Below are positions 1-8,417 of a stretch of DNA of 18,494 nucleotides, in pieces. Numbering within the stretch: the stretch's first letter is position 1; every line of letters starts with the position of its first letter. The notes under the pieces were generated by a model that saw nothing but the letters and a program-made list of their open reading frames with translations, did no database searches and had not been told where the DNA came from. A program made the position numbers and the translations under genes. The stretch lies in contig CAYGPQ010000087.1 of the NCBI GenBank assembly GCA_964351775.1, forward strand, positions 1-18,494, written 5' to 3'. The DNA is from Kordia sp964351775 (lineage in GTDB: Bacteria > Bacteroidota > Bacteroidia > Flavobacteriales > Flavobacteriaceae).

Positions 1-474
1 ATCTTGGATTTTTATAATATAATCAACTCAAATAGAGTTATTTTCTGAATGCGCCACAATAAACTTAATCGCTCATCTAACTATTTGCAAATAGAAATCA
101 CAACTTCAAAAATGGGTGTTCTTTTAGAAATTTACTTCACAAACTAACTAAATTCAATAAATCAGCAGCATAAAACTGCCAGAATTGGTTAATTTTCAAT
201 GTTTTTTATTTTTTTCTTGCAAAGTATTGGTTTCAAATCCAGTATTTTATCAATTCGTTAAAATATTTAACAAAACTATATCGTTTTGATAATTTTACGT
301 TTTTCGAGCACGCATTACCCTCATTTCTATACGTATACCGAGGTTTATAGACCTAAAATAAACATCGTTTTTAAAAAAAACTTTACTTCTAAGATGATTT
401 TTAAGAAAAAAAAATTGGATTATTAACATATAATTAGGATTTTTGGCGATAGCTAATTCAAATAAATTAAAAAA
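1..474. other. gene-free AT-rich leader upstream of the susC-like gene
   Basis: No credible coding region is visible on either strand in these 474 bases. The stretch is very AT-rich and full of short A and T runs. It presumably carries the promoter of the SusC/SusD operon that starts at 475. I found no exact TAnnTTTG (-7) element; the nearest is a 7-of-8 match, TAATTTTA, at 290-297, with no good -33 partner. The only clear symmetric motif is a perfect 10-bp palindrome, TATACGTATA, at 328-337. The last ~20 bases before the ATG are A-rich, as is usual for translation starts in this phylum. Confidence 0.5.
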
Positions 475-3400
475 ATGAGAACAAAGTTTAGTGGAATTCT
501 AACGCTATTCCTAGCGTTATTTGTGCAAATTCTGTTTGCACAACAACAGACTGTCTCAGGAACTGTAACCGATGACACCGGTTTACCGTTACCAGGAGCA
601 ACTGTTTTGATTAAAGGTACAACCACAGGTAAGACTACTGATTTTGACGGTAATTATTCTATCAAAGCTAACAACGGGCAAACGCTTGTATTTAGTTATG
701 TAGGATTTACAACACAAGAAATCAAAGTTACATCTGCAACTATCAATGTAGAATTGAAACAAGGTGAAGCATTAGAAGCTGTAACTGTTGTCGCATATGG
801 CGGTGCAGTAAACAGTGCTAAAGTAGCATCTGCAATTGCAACAGTTGATGGTGCAACTATTGAACAAGTTCCAATTAACTCTTTAGACCAGATCCTTCAG
901 GGTGCTGCTGCTGGGGTAAGTGTGAACACGGGTTCAGGTCAACCAGGACAATCAGGAACTATCCTTATTAGAGGTCGTGGATCGCTACAAGGTGATGTTG
1001 AGCCATTATTTGTTATTGATGGTGTACCAGTAGATCAAGATAACTTTAGAAGTTTAAACCAAAACGACATCGAATCTTTATCTGTATTGAAAGATGCAGC
1101 TGCTACCGCAATTTATGGTAACAGAGGTTCAGGTGGTGTAGTTCTTGTAACAACTAAAAAAGGTAAAAAAGGTTCTGGGCTTAACATTCAGTATAGAACA
1201 CTTTATGGTGTTGCTGTAAAGCCTAAAACAAGATTTGAAGTAATGAACGCAAGTCAGTTCTTAACTTTTCAAAGAGATTTATTACCAGGTAACCAATTTG
1301 GAGATTCTTTATCAGACACCCAAATTGCTGCTATTTCATCACAAACAAATACTAATTGGTCAGATATCTTTTTCCAACAAGGAACTACATTATCTCACGA
1401 ATTAAGTATTTCAACAGGTAGCGAGAACACAAGTTCATATACTTCGCTTCAGTATTACAAGCAAGAAGGTATAACATTAGGTAGTGATTTAAAGCGTTTC
1501 TCTTTCAGAAATAACTTCAATGGAAGTTCAGCAAGTAAGAAATTCAACTATGGTACTACATTAACGTTAAACTACTCTGTAAACAACTTTATTGTTGATG
1601 CAACTAGAGGTGGAAACACAGGAGGTCAGTTAGACAACCCGTTCATTGTACCTTATATTGGATTACCATATTTATCTCCTTACAATCCAGATGGAAGTCT
1701 AAACCTTGTAGGTACTCAAGGTAGTGGAGCTTTAAATTCTGATGGTACAGTAAACGCAAGTGGTGCTAACGGATTTGTAAACACAGCTTTCTTAGCATTA
1801 AACACAGCTAGATTAAATACTGATCAAGAAAACGAATTTAAAGCGGTAGGTAGTATTTCAGCAGATTATAACTTTGCGAAAAACTTAACTATTGGAGGTT
1901 CTGTTGGTATTGATTATACAAACATCGAGTTGTTGCAAATTACTACTCCAGGAAGTATTAGAGGTTTAATTACTCCTAGTCAAGCTGCAGAAGAAAAAGG
2001 ATCTCAAAGTGAAACATTCTTTAGAGATGCTAACTTCATTACAAACGCTTTCATAAGATACCAAAATGATATCACAGAAGATTTAAGCGTAACAGCTTCT
2101 CTTTATGGAGAATACAACTACTCTAACACACAATCAGCTGGATTTACAGCTTTTGGTTTGAACCCTGCTTTACCAGGATCTAGTGCTGGTTTTACAGCTG
2201 GAAACACTGTTGAATTCCCAGGTGGAGATCCAACGGATGCAACTGATGCTACGTATAACTATATTCCAGGTGTTGCTTCATCAGAATCTGAAATTGCTTT
2301 GGCTTCTGTATTTGCTACAGCTGCGATAGACTATCAAGGAAAATATGGTGTAGAAGGAACTATAAGACGTGATCAAACATCTCGTTTCCCTAAAAACCCT
2401 ACTGGTACTTTCTGGTCGGTTGCAGGTAGATGGAATATTGACAACGAAGACTTCATGAGTGAAGTTGATGTAATCTCTACATTAAAACTTAGAGTAAGTT
2501 ACGGAGTTGTAGGTAACCAAAATGTTGGTAGCCGTTATCAAGGTCTTCAAACTGTAAATGCAGGTCCTAGTTACCAATTAGGTACTGGATATAGCTTAGG
2601 TACTTTAGTTGATGAAAACATTAAGTGGGAAACTGCTAATAAATTCAACGTTGGTTTAAGCTTTGGTTTATGGAATAATAGATTATCTGGAGAAGTAGAT
2701 TTCTATAGAGAACTTACAAAAGACTTATTCTCTCAGAAATTATTATCTGTTGCTGGTACTGGATACAACCAAGTTACAGCAAACGTTGCTGACATGAGTA
2801 ACACAGGAGTTGATTTACAAATCGCTTATGATGTATTAAGAAAATCAGCTACGAACCCATGGTCTGTGAAGGTATTCGCTAATGGTAACTACAACAAAAA
2901 CGAAGTTGAAAGATTACCTGGTGGATTTACAGGAGTTACTTTACGTATCGCTGAAGGACGTGCTGCAAATACATGGTTCCAAACAAGATGGGCAGGAGTT
3001 GATCCATCAAACGGACAGCCTCTTTACTACGATATAAACGGAGATATTACAAATGTATACAGTCCTGATGATGCAGTTTATTTAGATAAAAATTTCGATC
3101 CTACATACACTGGAGGTTTCGGAGCTGATATCTCATACAAAGGGTTCACATTAAGTTCTTTATTCTCATTTGTTGCTGACAGATATAGACAGAACAGTTC
3201 ATTAGCAATTGTAGAAGATGTAGGATTAGCAGGATTCGCTAACCAATCAACTACGATATTAAATGCTTGGACTACTCCTGGACAAGTAACAGACATTCCA
3301 GCATTATCATTTGGAGGTTTGCGTGCGGTTGATGGAGATCGTTATATCGAAGATGCATCTTTCTTGCGTTTAAGAAACGTTACATTATCATACACAGTTG

Positions 3401-3579
3401 ATTCTAAAATCTTAGAAAAAACAAATATCTTATCAGGAATGAGAATTTTTGTTCAAGGAACAAACTTAGTAACATGGACAAAATGGAGAGGATTTGATCC
3501 TGAAAGTAACCTAGCAACAGGTTTCTTTGATTATCCAGTTCCAAGAACTTTCTCTTTAGGATTTGACTTAAACTTTTAA
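475..3579 (+). CDS. SusC/RagA-like TonB-dependent outer-membrane transporter
   Basis: This is a 1034-residue outer-membrane beta-barrel that imports a bound nutrient into the periplasm using TonB energy, working with the SusD-like lipoprotein encoded next. A signal peptide ends near residue 22 (LFA|QQQ). A carboxypeptidase-D-like regulatory domain follows (about 26-95, VSGTVTDDTGLPLPGATV), then a TonB-box-like stretch EAVTVVAYG at 101-109. The plug domain spans about 118-228 and contains the SusC signature LKDAAATAIYGNRGSGG (205-221). The remainder is beta-barrel and ends in an aromatic residue (GFDLNF), as expected for outer-membrane insertion. Length is typical of the family. The gap to the SusD gene is 10 bp, so the two are cotranscribed. 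No degradative enzyme lies nearby, so the substrate (glycan, peptide or other) is unknown. The family call is very secure; any substrate call would be a guess. Confidence 0.96.
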   Translation: MRTKFSGILTLFLALFVQILFAQQQTVSGTVTDDTGLPLPGATVLIKGTTTGKTTDFDGNYSIKANNGQTLVFSYVGFTTQEIKVTSATINVELKQGEALEAVTVVAYGGAVNSAKVASAIATVDGATIEQVPINSLDQILQGAAAGVSVNTGSGQPGQSGTILIRGRGSLQGDVEPLFVIDGVPVDQDNFRSLNQNDIESLSVLKDAAATAIYGNRGSGGVVLVTTKKGKKGSGLNIQYRTLYGVAVKPKTRFEVMNASQFLTFQRDLLPGNQFGDSLSDTQIAAISSQTNTNWSDIFFQQGTTLSHELSISTGSENTSSYTSLQYYKQEGITLGSDLKRFSFRNNFNGSSASKKFNYGTTLTLNYSVNNFIVDATRGGNTGGQLDNPFIVPYIGLPYLSPYNPDGSLNLVGTQGSGALNSDGTVNASGANGFVNTAFLALNTARLNTDQENEFKAVGSISADYNFAKNLTIGGSVGIDYTNIELLQITTPGSIRGLITPSQAAEEKGSQSETFFRDANFITNAFIRYQNDITEDLSVTASLYGEYNYSNTQSAGFTAFGLNPALPGSSAGFTAGNTVEFPGGDPTDATDATYNYIPGVASSESEIALASVFATAAIDYQGKYGVEGTIRRDQTSRFPKNPTGTFWSVAGRWNIDNEDFMSEVDVISTLKLRVSYGVVGNQNVGSRYQGLQTVNAGPSYQLGTGYSLGTLVDENIKWETANKFNVGLSFGLWNNRLSGEVDFYRELTKDLFSQKLLSVAGTGYNQVTANVADMSNTGVDLQIAYDVLRKSATNPWSVKVFANGNYNKNEVERLPGGFTGVTLRIAEGRAANTWFQTRWAGVDPSNGQPLYYDINGDITNVYSPDDAVYLDKNFDPTYTGGFGADISYKGFTLSSLFSFVADRYRQNSSLAIVEDVGLAGFANQSTTILNAWTTPGQVTDIPALSFGGLRAVDGDRYIEDASFLRLRNVTLSYTVDSKILEKTNILSGMRIFVQGTNLVTWTKWRGFDPESNLATGFFDYPVPRTFSLGFDLNF

Positions 3580-3589
3580 AAAATAAAAA

Positions 3590-5014
3590 ATGAAAAAATA
3601 TTTTCTAATACCAATTATTATTACCTTACTTTTCACAGTAAGTTGTGATGATCAATTAGAACGTTTTCCGGTAGATAGTTTGGTTGAAGAAACCGCTTAC
3701 CAAAGTGTTTCAGATTTAGAAGCAGGATTACGTGGAGCAATAAATAGTATAAACCGTGGAGGCGGAACTGCAAGCTTAATAGCTTTTAACTCTATCTTTA
3801 CAGACAATACTAGAATAGGTGGAAACAATGGTGGACAACAATTAAACTTGTTGAACCAAATATTGAACTCACAAACTGGTGACCAAGGAACTTGGGGAGA
3901 CAGATATAACGCGATTAACAACTTTAACCGTGTTTTAGCTGGTGCTTCTGCAATTACTCCTGGTGCTTCTGAAACTAGTGCATACAACAATGTAATAGCA
4001 CAATGTTATGCTTTCAGAGCTTATTTACACCATGACTTAATGACCTATTATTCAGAAGACTTATTAAATGGTTCTTCTTTAGGTGTTCATTATCAAAATA
4101 CAGTATCTACATCAGATTTCCCTGCAAGAGCTACAATTGCGGAGAACTTAACTGAAATTGATAATGATCTTACGTTAGCAGCTAGCTTAATGCCTTCAAG
4201 TTCAACTGATAAGAACTATGCTACGCAAGATTTTATTACTTTCTTAAGAGCTAGAGTTGCTTTATACAGTGGAGATTATACTACTGCTATTTCAAATGCA
4301 AACTCTTTAATTTCTAGTTACCCATTAGCAAATCAAGCGCAGTATACTGCTATGTTCAATGGTGATACTGATACAACAGAAGTTATCTTCAAGTTTGACA
4401 ATGTACAAGGAAACAATAGTAATATTGCTTTCAACTGGATCTTTACTGGTACAGGAGGAAACTTTATTGAAATGTCAAATGAATTCTTTGGACTTTTAGT
4501 TCCAGGAGATGTTCGTCGTACTGTAAATGTTGATCCAAATAGTGATCCAGGAGCTAACCCTCCTTTATTAACTATTGGAAAGTATCCTCCAGGTGCTGAC
4601 ACAAACTACATCAATGATTACAAAGCGATGAGAATTTCTGAAATGTACTTAATTAGAGCTGAGGCACACGCTAGAAAAGCTGCTCCTGACTTCGCTGCAG
4701 CTGCTGCAGATGTAAATGCTGTCAGAAGTGCTAGATTTGGTGCTCCTCAAACAACAGCTACTTATACTTCTTTAAACGAAGCTATCACTGATATCAAAGC
4801 AGAGAGAAGAATAGAGTTGAGTTATGAAGGTTTCCGATTTGTTGATCTTAAAAGATATAGAAATATCTTAAACCAAGGTATCGAAAGAGATCCTAGCGAT
4901 TGTGTAGGTGGTATTCCATGTTCACTTCCAGTTTCATCTGAGAAGTTTACTTTCCCAATACCACAAGCAGAAATAAATGCTAACCCTAACATGACCCAAA
5001 ACTCAGGGTACTAA
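3590..5014 (+). CDS. SusD/RagB-like nutrient-binding surface lipoprotein
   Basis: This 474-residue lipoprotein is the extracellular lid and substrate-binding partner of the SusC-like transporter. The signal peptide ends at Cys19 (FTVSC|DD), which would be lipidated; the Asp residues after it are common in exported flavobacterial lipoproteins. Family wording is clear: the TPR-like helical segment YKAMRISEMYLIRAEAHAR at about 344-362, the block DIKAERRIELSYEGFRFVDL (401-420), and the closing FPIPQAEINANPNMTQNSGY (455-474) that ends nearly all SusD proteins. The length is at the short end of the normal range. It follows susC by 10 bp and precedes the next lipoprotein by 20 bp, so it is the second gene of a four-gene operon. 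Substrate is not predictable from sequence. Confidence 0.95.
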   Translation: MKKYFLIPIIITLLFTVSCDDQLERFPVDSLVEETAYQSVSDLEAGLRGAINSINRGGGTASLIAFNSIFTDNTRIGGNNGGQQLNLLNQILNSQTGDQGTWGDRYNAINNFNRVLAGASAITPGASETSAYNNVIAQCYAFRAYLHHDLMTYYSEDLLNGSSLGVHYQNTVSTSDFPARATIAENLTEIDNDLTLAASLMPSSSTDKNYATQDFITFLRARVALYSGDYTTAISNANSLISSYPLANQAQYTAMFNGDTDTTEVIFKFDNVQGNNSNIAFNWIFTGTGGNFIEMSNEFFGLLVPGDVRRTVNVDPNSDPGANPPLLTIGKYPPGADTNYINDYKAMRISEMYLIRAEAHARKAAPDFAAAAADVNAVRSARFGAPQTTATYTSLNEAITDIKAERRIELSYEGFRFVDLKRYRNILNQGIERDPSDCVGGIPCSLPVSSEKFTFPIPQAEINANPNMTQNSGY

Positions 5015-5034
5015 TAAACTAAAAAAAGAAAGTA

Positions 5035-5871
5035 ATGAAAAAAATCGCAATACTTTTCATAGGTGCTTTGTTTATGTTCACTTCTTGTGAAGAGACGCAA
5101 TCACCAATATATGATGGTAGCCAAACTCTGGCTTACTTTAACGGAACATCTTCTACACTAGAAGTTGAGATAAATGATACTAACACCATAGATCTTTCTG
5201 TGGGTGTTAGTACCTTATCATCAGCAGCAAGAACTGTAAATATTTCTGTTGATATTGATAATACTACAGCTACTAGTGGAATGTATACATTCCCTACTAC
5301 TGTTACAATCCCTGCTAATGAGTTCTTCGGAACTTTCACAGTTACAGGTATTGATGATGGATTAACTACTGCTGGTGAAACTTTATCTTTAAAAATTGAC
5401 TCAGTAGACGGTGGTGTTGGTAGTTCACGTCTTCACACTGTAAGATTAGTAGAGATTTGTCCTATTGCTGCAACATTTGCAACAGGTATGTATACTTTAG
5501 ATTTCGTATCAGGTGGTATCGGTGCTGCTGGATTTGCTCCAGCTCTAGGAACTGGTATTGCTGTAGAACTAGTTGGTGGAGAGGCATCAACAGAAAGAGT
5601 ATTCAACGTTAAGTGTTATCCAAGTTTCGGATTTGCTAACCCTCCAGCTGATTTTTCTTTCAGCCTAGTATGTGGAACAACTGTTGCTAACGGTATCGTT
5701 GCTCCAGGAGTTTCTGGAGTTGGATGTGGTGGTTCTATCGCATTTGGACCTTCTGGTGCTGGTACTTATAATACTGCAGATGATACTAACATGACTCTTA
5801 TTTTTGCTGAAGATACAGCAGAAATATGTGGATCTGTTGCTACAACTACATATACATTAACTAAAATATAA
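5035..5871 (+). CDS. SusCD-linked surface lipoprotein with Calx-beta-like N-terminal region
   Basis: This 278-residue lipoprotein has a signal peptide ending at Cys18 (MFTSC|EE). Residues ~40-135 read as a beta-sandwich resembling Calx-beta or similar Ig-like folds (TVTIPANEFFGTFTVTGIDD, 89-108, then ETLSLKIDSVDGG). The C-terminal part (~140-278) is rich in Gly, Ala and Thr and holds five cysteines (142, 194, 213, 231, 265); I do not recognise it. Proteins in this operon position are usually extra surface binding lipoproteins that help capture the SusCD substrate, comparable in role to SusE/SusF, but there is no sequence proof of that here. The junction between the halves (HTVRLVEICP...TGMYTLDF) resembles the same point of the next protein (HRVNLLCGG...SGTYVIDM), suggesting tandem paralogues. 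It is 20 bp after the SusD gene and 11 bp before the next gene. Confidence 0.85.
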   Translation: MKKIAILFIGALFMFTSCEETQSPIYDGSQTLAYFNGTSSTLEVEINDTNTIDLSVGVSTLSSAARTVNISVDIDNTTATSGMYTFPTTVTIPANEFFGTFTVTGIDDGLTTAGETLSLKIDSVDGGVGSSRLHTVRLVEICPIAATFATGMYTLDFVSGGIGAAGFAPALGTGIAVELVGGEASTERVFNVKCYPSFGFANPPADFSFSLVCGTTVANGIVAPGVSGVGCGGSIAFGPSGAGTYNTADDTNMTLIFAEDTAEICGSVATTTYTLTKI

Positions 5872-5882
5872 ATAATATTGTT

Positions 5883-6749
5883 ATGAAAAAATTCATAAAA
5901 TTACTCATCATACCAGTAGTATTGGTACTTACATATAGTTGTGTGAGTGATGATAGTAGTAGATTCAAATCTGATCCAGAATATGGATGGATAGAATTTA
6001 CTAGTTCAGAAACTACGGTAGCTGTAACTTCTAGAACTACAACAGTAAGTATACCTGTTCAATATACAGCTCCGATAAACTCAAGTAGTTTAGTAGTGAG
6101 TTATAATATTGTAAGTGTAAATGGTGTTCCTACTGATGTTGCAAGTGGACTTGGTTCATCTTTGACTATAGCTGCAAATACAAACAGAAGTGCTATTGAA
6201 TTTAATATCTTACCAACAGCAGTTGCAACTTTAATTGCTAATGGTGATGTTAATTTCGATATTCAGTTAACTAGTGTTTCAAGAGGAATTTCTCTTGGAT
6301 TAGGAGACGGAAGTGCTACTACTGTTCACAGAGTAAACTTGCTATGTGGTGGTGAGCCACAATCAGGTACGTACGTTATTGACATGCATGATTCTTATGG
6401 AGATGGATGGCAAACTGATGGAGCTAATGGAGGTTCAGGAGTAACGGTTACGTTAACCGATGTTGCTGGTACTGAAAGTGTGGTAGAATTTGGAATGTGC
6501 TCTCCTTATGGAGCTGCTGCTGGAAGCTTCTTAGGAAGTGCTGATTGTACAGGACCTGCTAGTACTTCATTCTTTGATGCTACTACAACTGTTGAAGTAG
6601 GAACTGATATTGTAGGTGCTGTATGGGATTACCCTGGAGACAACTGGTCAGAAATTAGTTTCGAAATTTACAACCCAGATGGTAGCTTATTATTTGCTGT
6701 TACACCTGGTCGTGAAGCTGGTGAATTACCAGTATCATACTGTCAGTAA
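5883..6749 (+). CDS. SusCD-linked surface lipoprotein with DSYGDGW-motif C-terminal domain
   Basis: This 288-residue lipoprotein has a signal peptide ending at Cys20 (TYSC|VSDD). Residues ~35-150 form a predicted beta-sandwich region similar in layout to the preceding protein. The C-terminal half begins after Cys155 and carries MHDSYGDGW (168-176), an Asp/Gly-rich motif seen in many secreted flavobacterial proteins and plausibly metal-binding, followed later by WDYPGDNWSEISFEIYNPDG (248-267), a possible second half of the same fold. Cysteines in this half are 155, 206, 222 and 287, so two disulfides are possible. It is the last gene of the SusCD operon, 11 bp downstream of its paralogue and 66 bp before the intrinsic terminator. 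A role in substrate capture at the cell surface is inferred from context only. Confidence 0.85.
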   Translation: MKKFIKLLIIPVVLVLTYSCVSDDSSRFKSDPEYGWIEFTSSETTVAVTSRTTTVSIPVQYTAPINSSSLVVSYNIVSVNGVPTDVASGLGSSLTIAANTNRSAIEFNILPTAVATLIANGDVNFDIQLTSVSRGISLGLGDGSATTVHRVNLLCGGEPQSGTYVIDMHDSYGDGWQTDGANGGSGVTVTLTDVAGTESVVEFGMCSPYGAAAGSFLGSADCTGPASTSFFDATTTVEVGTDIVGAVWDYPGDNWSEISFEIYNPDGSLLFAVTPGREAGELPVSYCQ

Positions 6750-6815
6750 CATTTCTAATGTCGTTTACAGAAATTCTGTATAACATAAATATAGAAATTA
6801 CATTATAATACATAC

Positions 6816-6843
6816 AAAAAACCACCCAATTGGGTGGTTTTTT
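6816..6843 (+). terminator. intrinsic terminator of the SusCD operon
   Basis: A perfect palindrome with 14-bp arms (AAAAAACCACCCAA and its complement) is centred between 6829 and 6830. In RNA the stem contains a CCACCC/GGGUGG core and ends in a run of six U, a textbook Rho-independent terminator. It lies 66 bp after the last SusCD-operon stop codon and only 16 bp before the rlmB ATG. Because the sequence is symmetric with A and T flanks, it could also act on the minus strand, but no minus-strand gene reads into it. Confidence 0.9.
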
Positions 6844-6847
6844 ATTT

Positions 6848-6855
6848 TATATTTG
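6848..6855 (+). promoter_or_regulatory. candidate -7 promoter element of rlmB
   Basis: TATATTTG matches the Bacteroidota -7 consensus TAnnTTTG exactly and ends 4 bases before the rlmB ATG at 6860. In this phylum transcription starts a few bases after the element, so the message would begin at or next to the ATG and be leaderless. A convincing -33 TTTG at normal spacing is missing, because the terminator occupies that place. Confidence 0.45.
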
Positions 6856-6859
6856 TCCC

Positions 6860-7600
6860 ATGCAAAATGACAACACACAAATATTTGGTATAAGAGCCAT
6901 TATAGAAGCTATTAACGCTGGGTTGAATGTAGACAAGGTTTTCATTCAAAAAGGGCTTAGAGGTGAACTATTCAATGAATTAGACCACCTTTTGCGTACA
7001 AACGCAATTAGCACATCGTTTGTTCCGCCTGAAAAGTTAAATAGACTTACTAAAAAGAATCATCAAGGTGTGGTAGCTTTGATTTCTCCTATAGAATTTT
7101 ATGATTTAGATACATTAGTATTGAATGTAATTGAATCTGGACGTGTTCCAAAATTTTTAATCTTAGATCAATTGAGTGATGTACGTAATTTTGGCGCCAT
7201 CATTCGTACGGCAGAATGTACGGGCGTTGATGGAATCATTATTCAGAAAAAAGGTGGTGCTCCTGTAAATGAAGATACAGTAAAGACTTCCGCTGGCGCT
7301 ATTTTTAAAATACCTATCTGCAAAGTCGATCATATCAAAGATGCTATTTACCATTTACAAAGTTCTGGTGTGCAAATTGTTGCCGCAACTGAAAAAACTC
7401 AAAATACAGTGTATGACATCGATTTTACAGTACCCGTTGCCATCGTTATGGGTTCTGAAGGAAAAGGTGTTTCTTCTGGAATCTTGAAAATTGTAGATCA
7501 ACAAGCAAAATTACCGATGTTTGGTGAAATTGCTTCTCTAAATGTCTCGGTAGCTTGTGGCGCCTTTTTATATGAAATGGTAAGACAACGTTTATCGTAA
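6860..7600 (+). CDS. rlmB: 23S rRNA (guanosine-2'-O-)-methyltransferase, RlmB-like SpoU family
   Basis: This SAM-dependent SPOUT methyltransferase probably methylates the 2'-O of a guanosine in the peptidyl-transferase region of 23S rRNA (G2251 in E. coli numbering). Numbered from the ATG at 6860, the protein has 246 residues: an N-terminal substrate-binding domain (~5-78, opening IFGIRAIIEAI) and the SpoU catalytic domain. Motif 1 is LDQLSDVRNFGAIIRTAE (102-119) with Asn110 and Arg116. Motif 2 is IVMGSEGKGVS (195-205). Motif 3 is LPMFGEIASLNVSVACG (218-234). The frame can be extended 10 codons upstream to a TTG at 6830, but that start lies inside the terminator palindrome and adds residues not expected in the family, so I chose 6860. 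It ends directly against the stop codon of the convergent rhomboid gene. A relative such as TrmH-group enzymes cannot be fully excluded. Confidence 0.93.
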   Translation: MQNDNTQIFGIRAIIEAINAGLNVDKVFIQKGLRGELFNELDHLLRTNAISTSFVPPEKLNRLTKKNHQGVVALISPIEFYDLDTLVLNVIESGRVPKFLILDQLSDVRNFGAIIRTAECTGVDGIIIQKKGGAPVNEDTVKTSAGAIFKIPICKVDHIKDAIYHLQSSGVQIVAATEKTQNTVYDIDFTVPVAIVMGSEGKGVSSGILKIVDQQAKLPMFGEIASLNVSVACGAFLYEMVRQRLS

Positions 7601-8356
7601 CTATTCTTCTTCGTTGACTTTAGAATTATCAACGTATATATAATTTATTTTTATAGAAGGTAACGCTGGTGAAGCTTCTTCAACTTCATCAGGTAGTATC
7701 TCTATAAAATTTCCATGTTCGTCAAAATGTCGCATAAAAGGGTCATTTTCTGGAACAAACTCTTCTTTTTCCCATTCATACATGTCTTTTGAATACACCA
7801 CTGGAAGAAAAACTGCTAACAAAAATCCTGTAGTAAATCCACCTAAGTGACCTTCCCAAGAAATATGATCTTCTATTGGGAATAAATACCATAACATTCC
7901 ACCGTATAAAAACATAATGATTAAAGACAATGCAACAAATCTGTAGTATCCTGTAATTACACCTTTAAAAAAGATAAAACTCATCAGCATAAATATAAAT
8001 CCGCTTGCACCAATATGATTGGCTTCTCGCCCAATAATCCACGTCAAAATTCCTGAACCAAACAATCCAATCAAAAAAATGGTCCAACGCTGCGACCTGT
8101 AAAAGTAAATTACCGAGGCACTCAGTAAAAATAGCGGAATGGTATTGTTCCAAACATGTTTTAAGTTTCCGTGAATAAACGGACTAAGAATAACGCCTCG
8201 CAATCCTTTCAATGTTCTTGGATACACGCCGTAGTCATTAAAACGAAATCCAAAACGTATTTCAGACCAATACACCAACCAAATTGAAAATATAAATAGA
8301 AATGGCAGCAGTACGACTTCTGGTGTAAATACAAATGGAGATTGTTTTGAACTCAT
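7601..8356 (-). CDS. rhomboid-family intramembrane serine protease
   Basis: This 251-residue inner-membrane protein has about six hydrophobic helices between residues 10 and 190 and a soluble, acidic C-terminal tail (~190-251). The catalytic features of rhomboids are all present: HGNLKHVWNN (62-71), where His67 and Asn71 correspond to the HxxxN oxyanion motif; GASG (116-119) with nucleophile Ser118; and His170 in EGHLGGFTTG. It should therefore be an active protease that cleaves membrane-spanning substrates within the bilayer; its substrates are unknown. Its stop codon (7601-7603) abuts the stop of rlmB with no spacer. Upstream it faces the lipoprotein gene at 8536 across a 179-bp divergent intergenic region. 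The start at 8356 is the first Met of the frame and gives a normal length. Confidence 0.93.
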   Translation of the reverse strand: MSSKQSPFVFTPEVVLLPFLFIFSIWLVYWSEIRFGFRFNDYGVYPRTLKGLRGVILSPFIHGNLKHVWNNTIPLFLLSASVIYFYRSQRWTIFLIGLFGSGILTWIIGREANHIGASGFIFMLMSFIFFKGVITGYYRFVALSLIIMFLYGGMLWYLFPIEDHISWEGHLGGFTTGFLLAVFLPVVYSKDMYEWEKEEFVPENDPFMRHFDEHGNFIEILPDEVEEASPALPSIKINYIYVDNSKVNEEE

Positions 8357-8417
8357 ATAAAATTTTAAATCAAGTAGTCAAAAAATTAGCCAAGATTCAT
8401 TTACATGAAAAATTGTC

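Noticed and set aside
6766..6780. TACAGAA-A-TTCTGTA inverted repeat between the last SusCD-operon gene and its terminator
   Set aside because: Seven-base AT-rich arms with a one-base centre cannot form a stable RNA hairpin, and there is no second copy; it could be chance.
6830..6859. Ten-codon N-terminal extension of rlmB from a TTG start
   Set aside because: The TTG lies in the middle of the terminator palindrome and the added residues (MGGFLFYICP) come from its U-run. The family start and the -7 element both favour ATG 6860.
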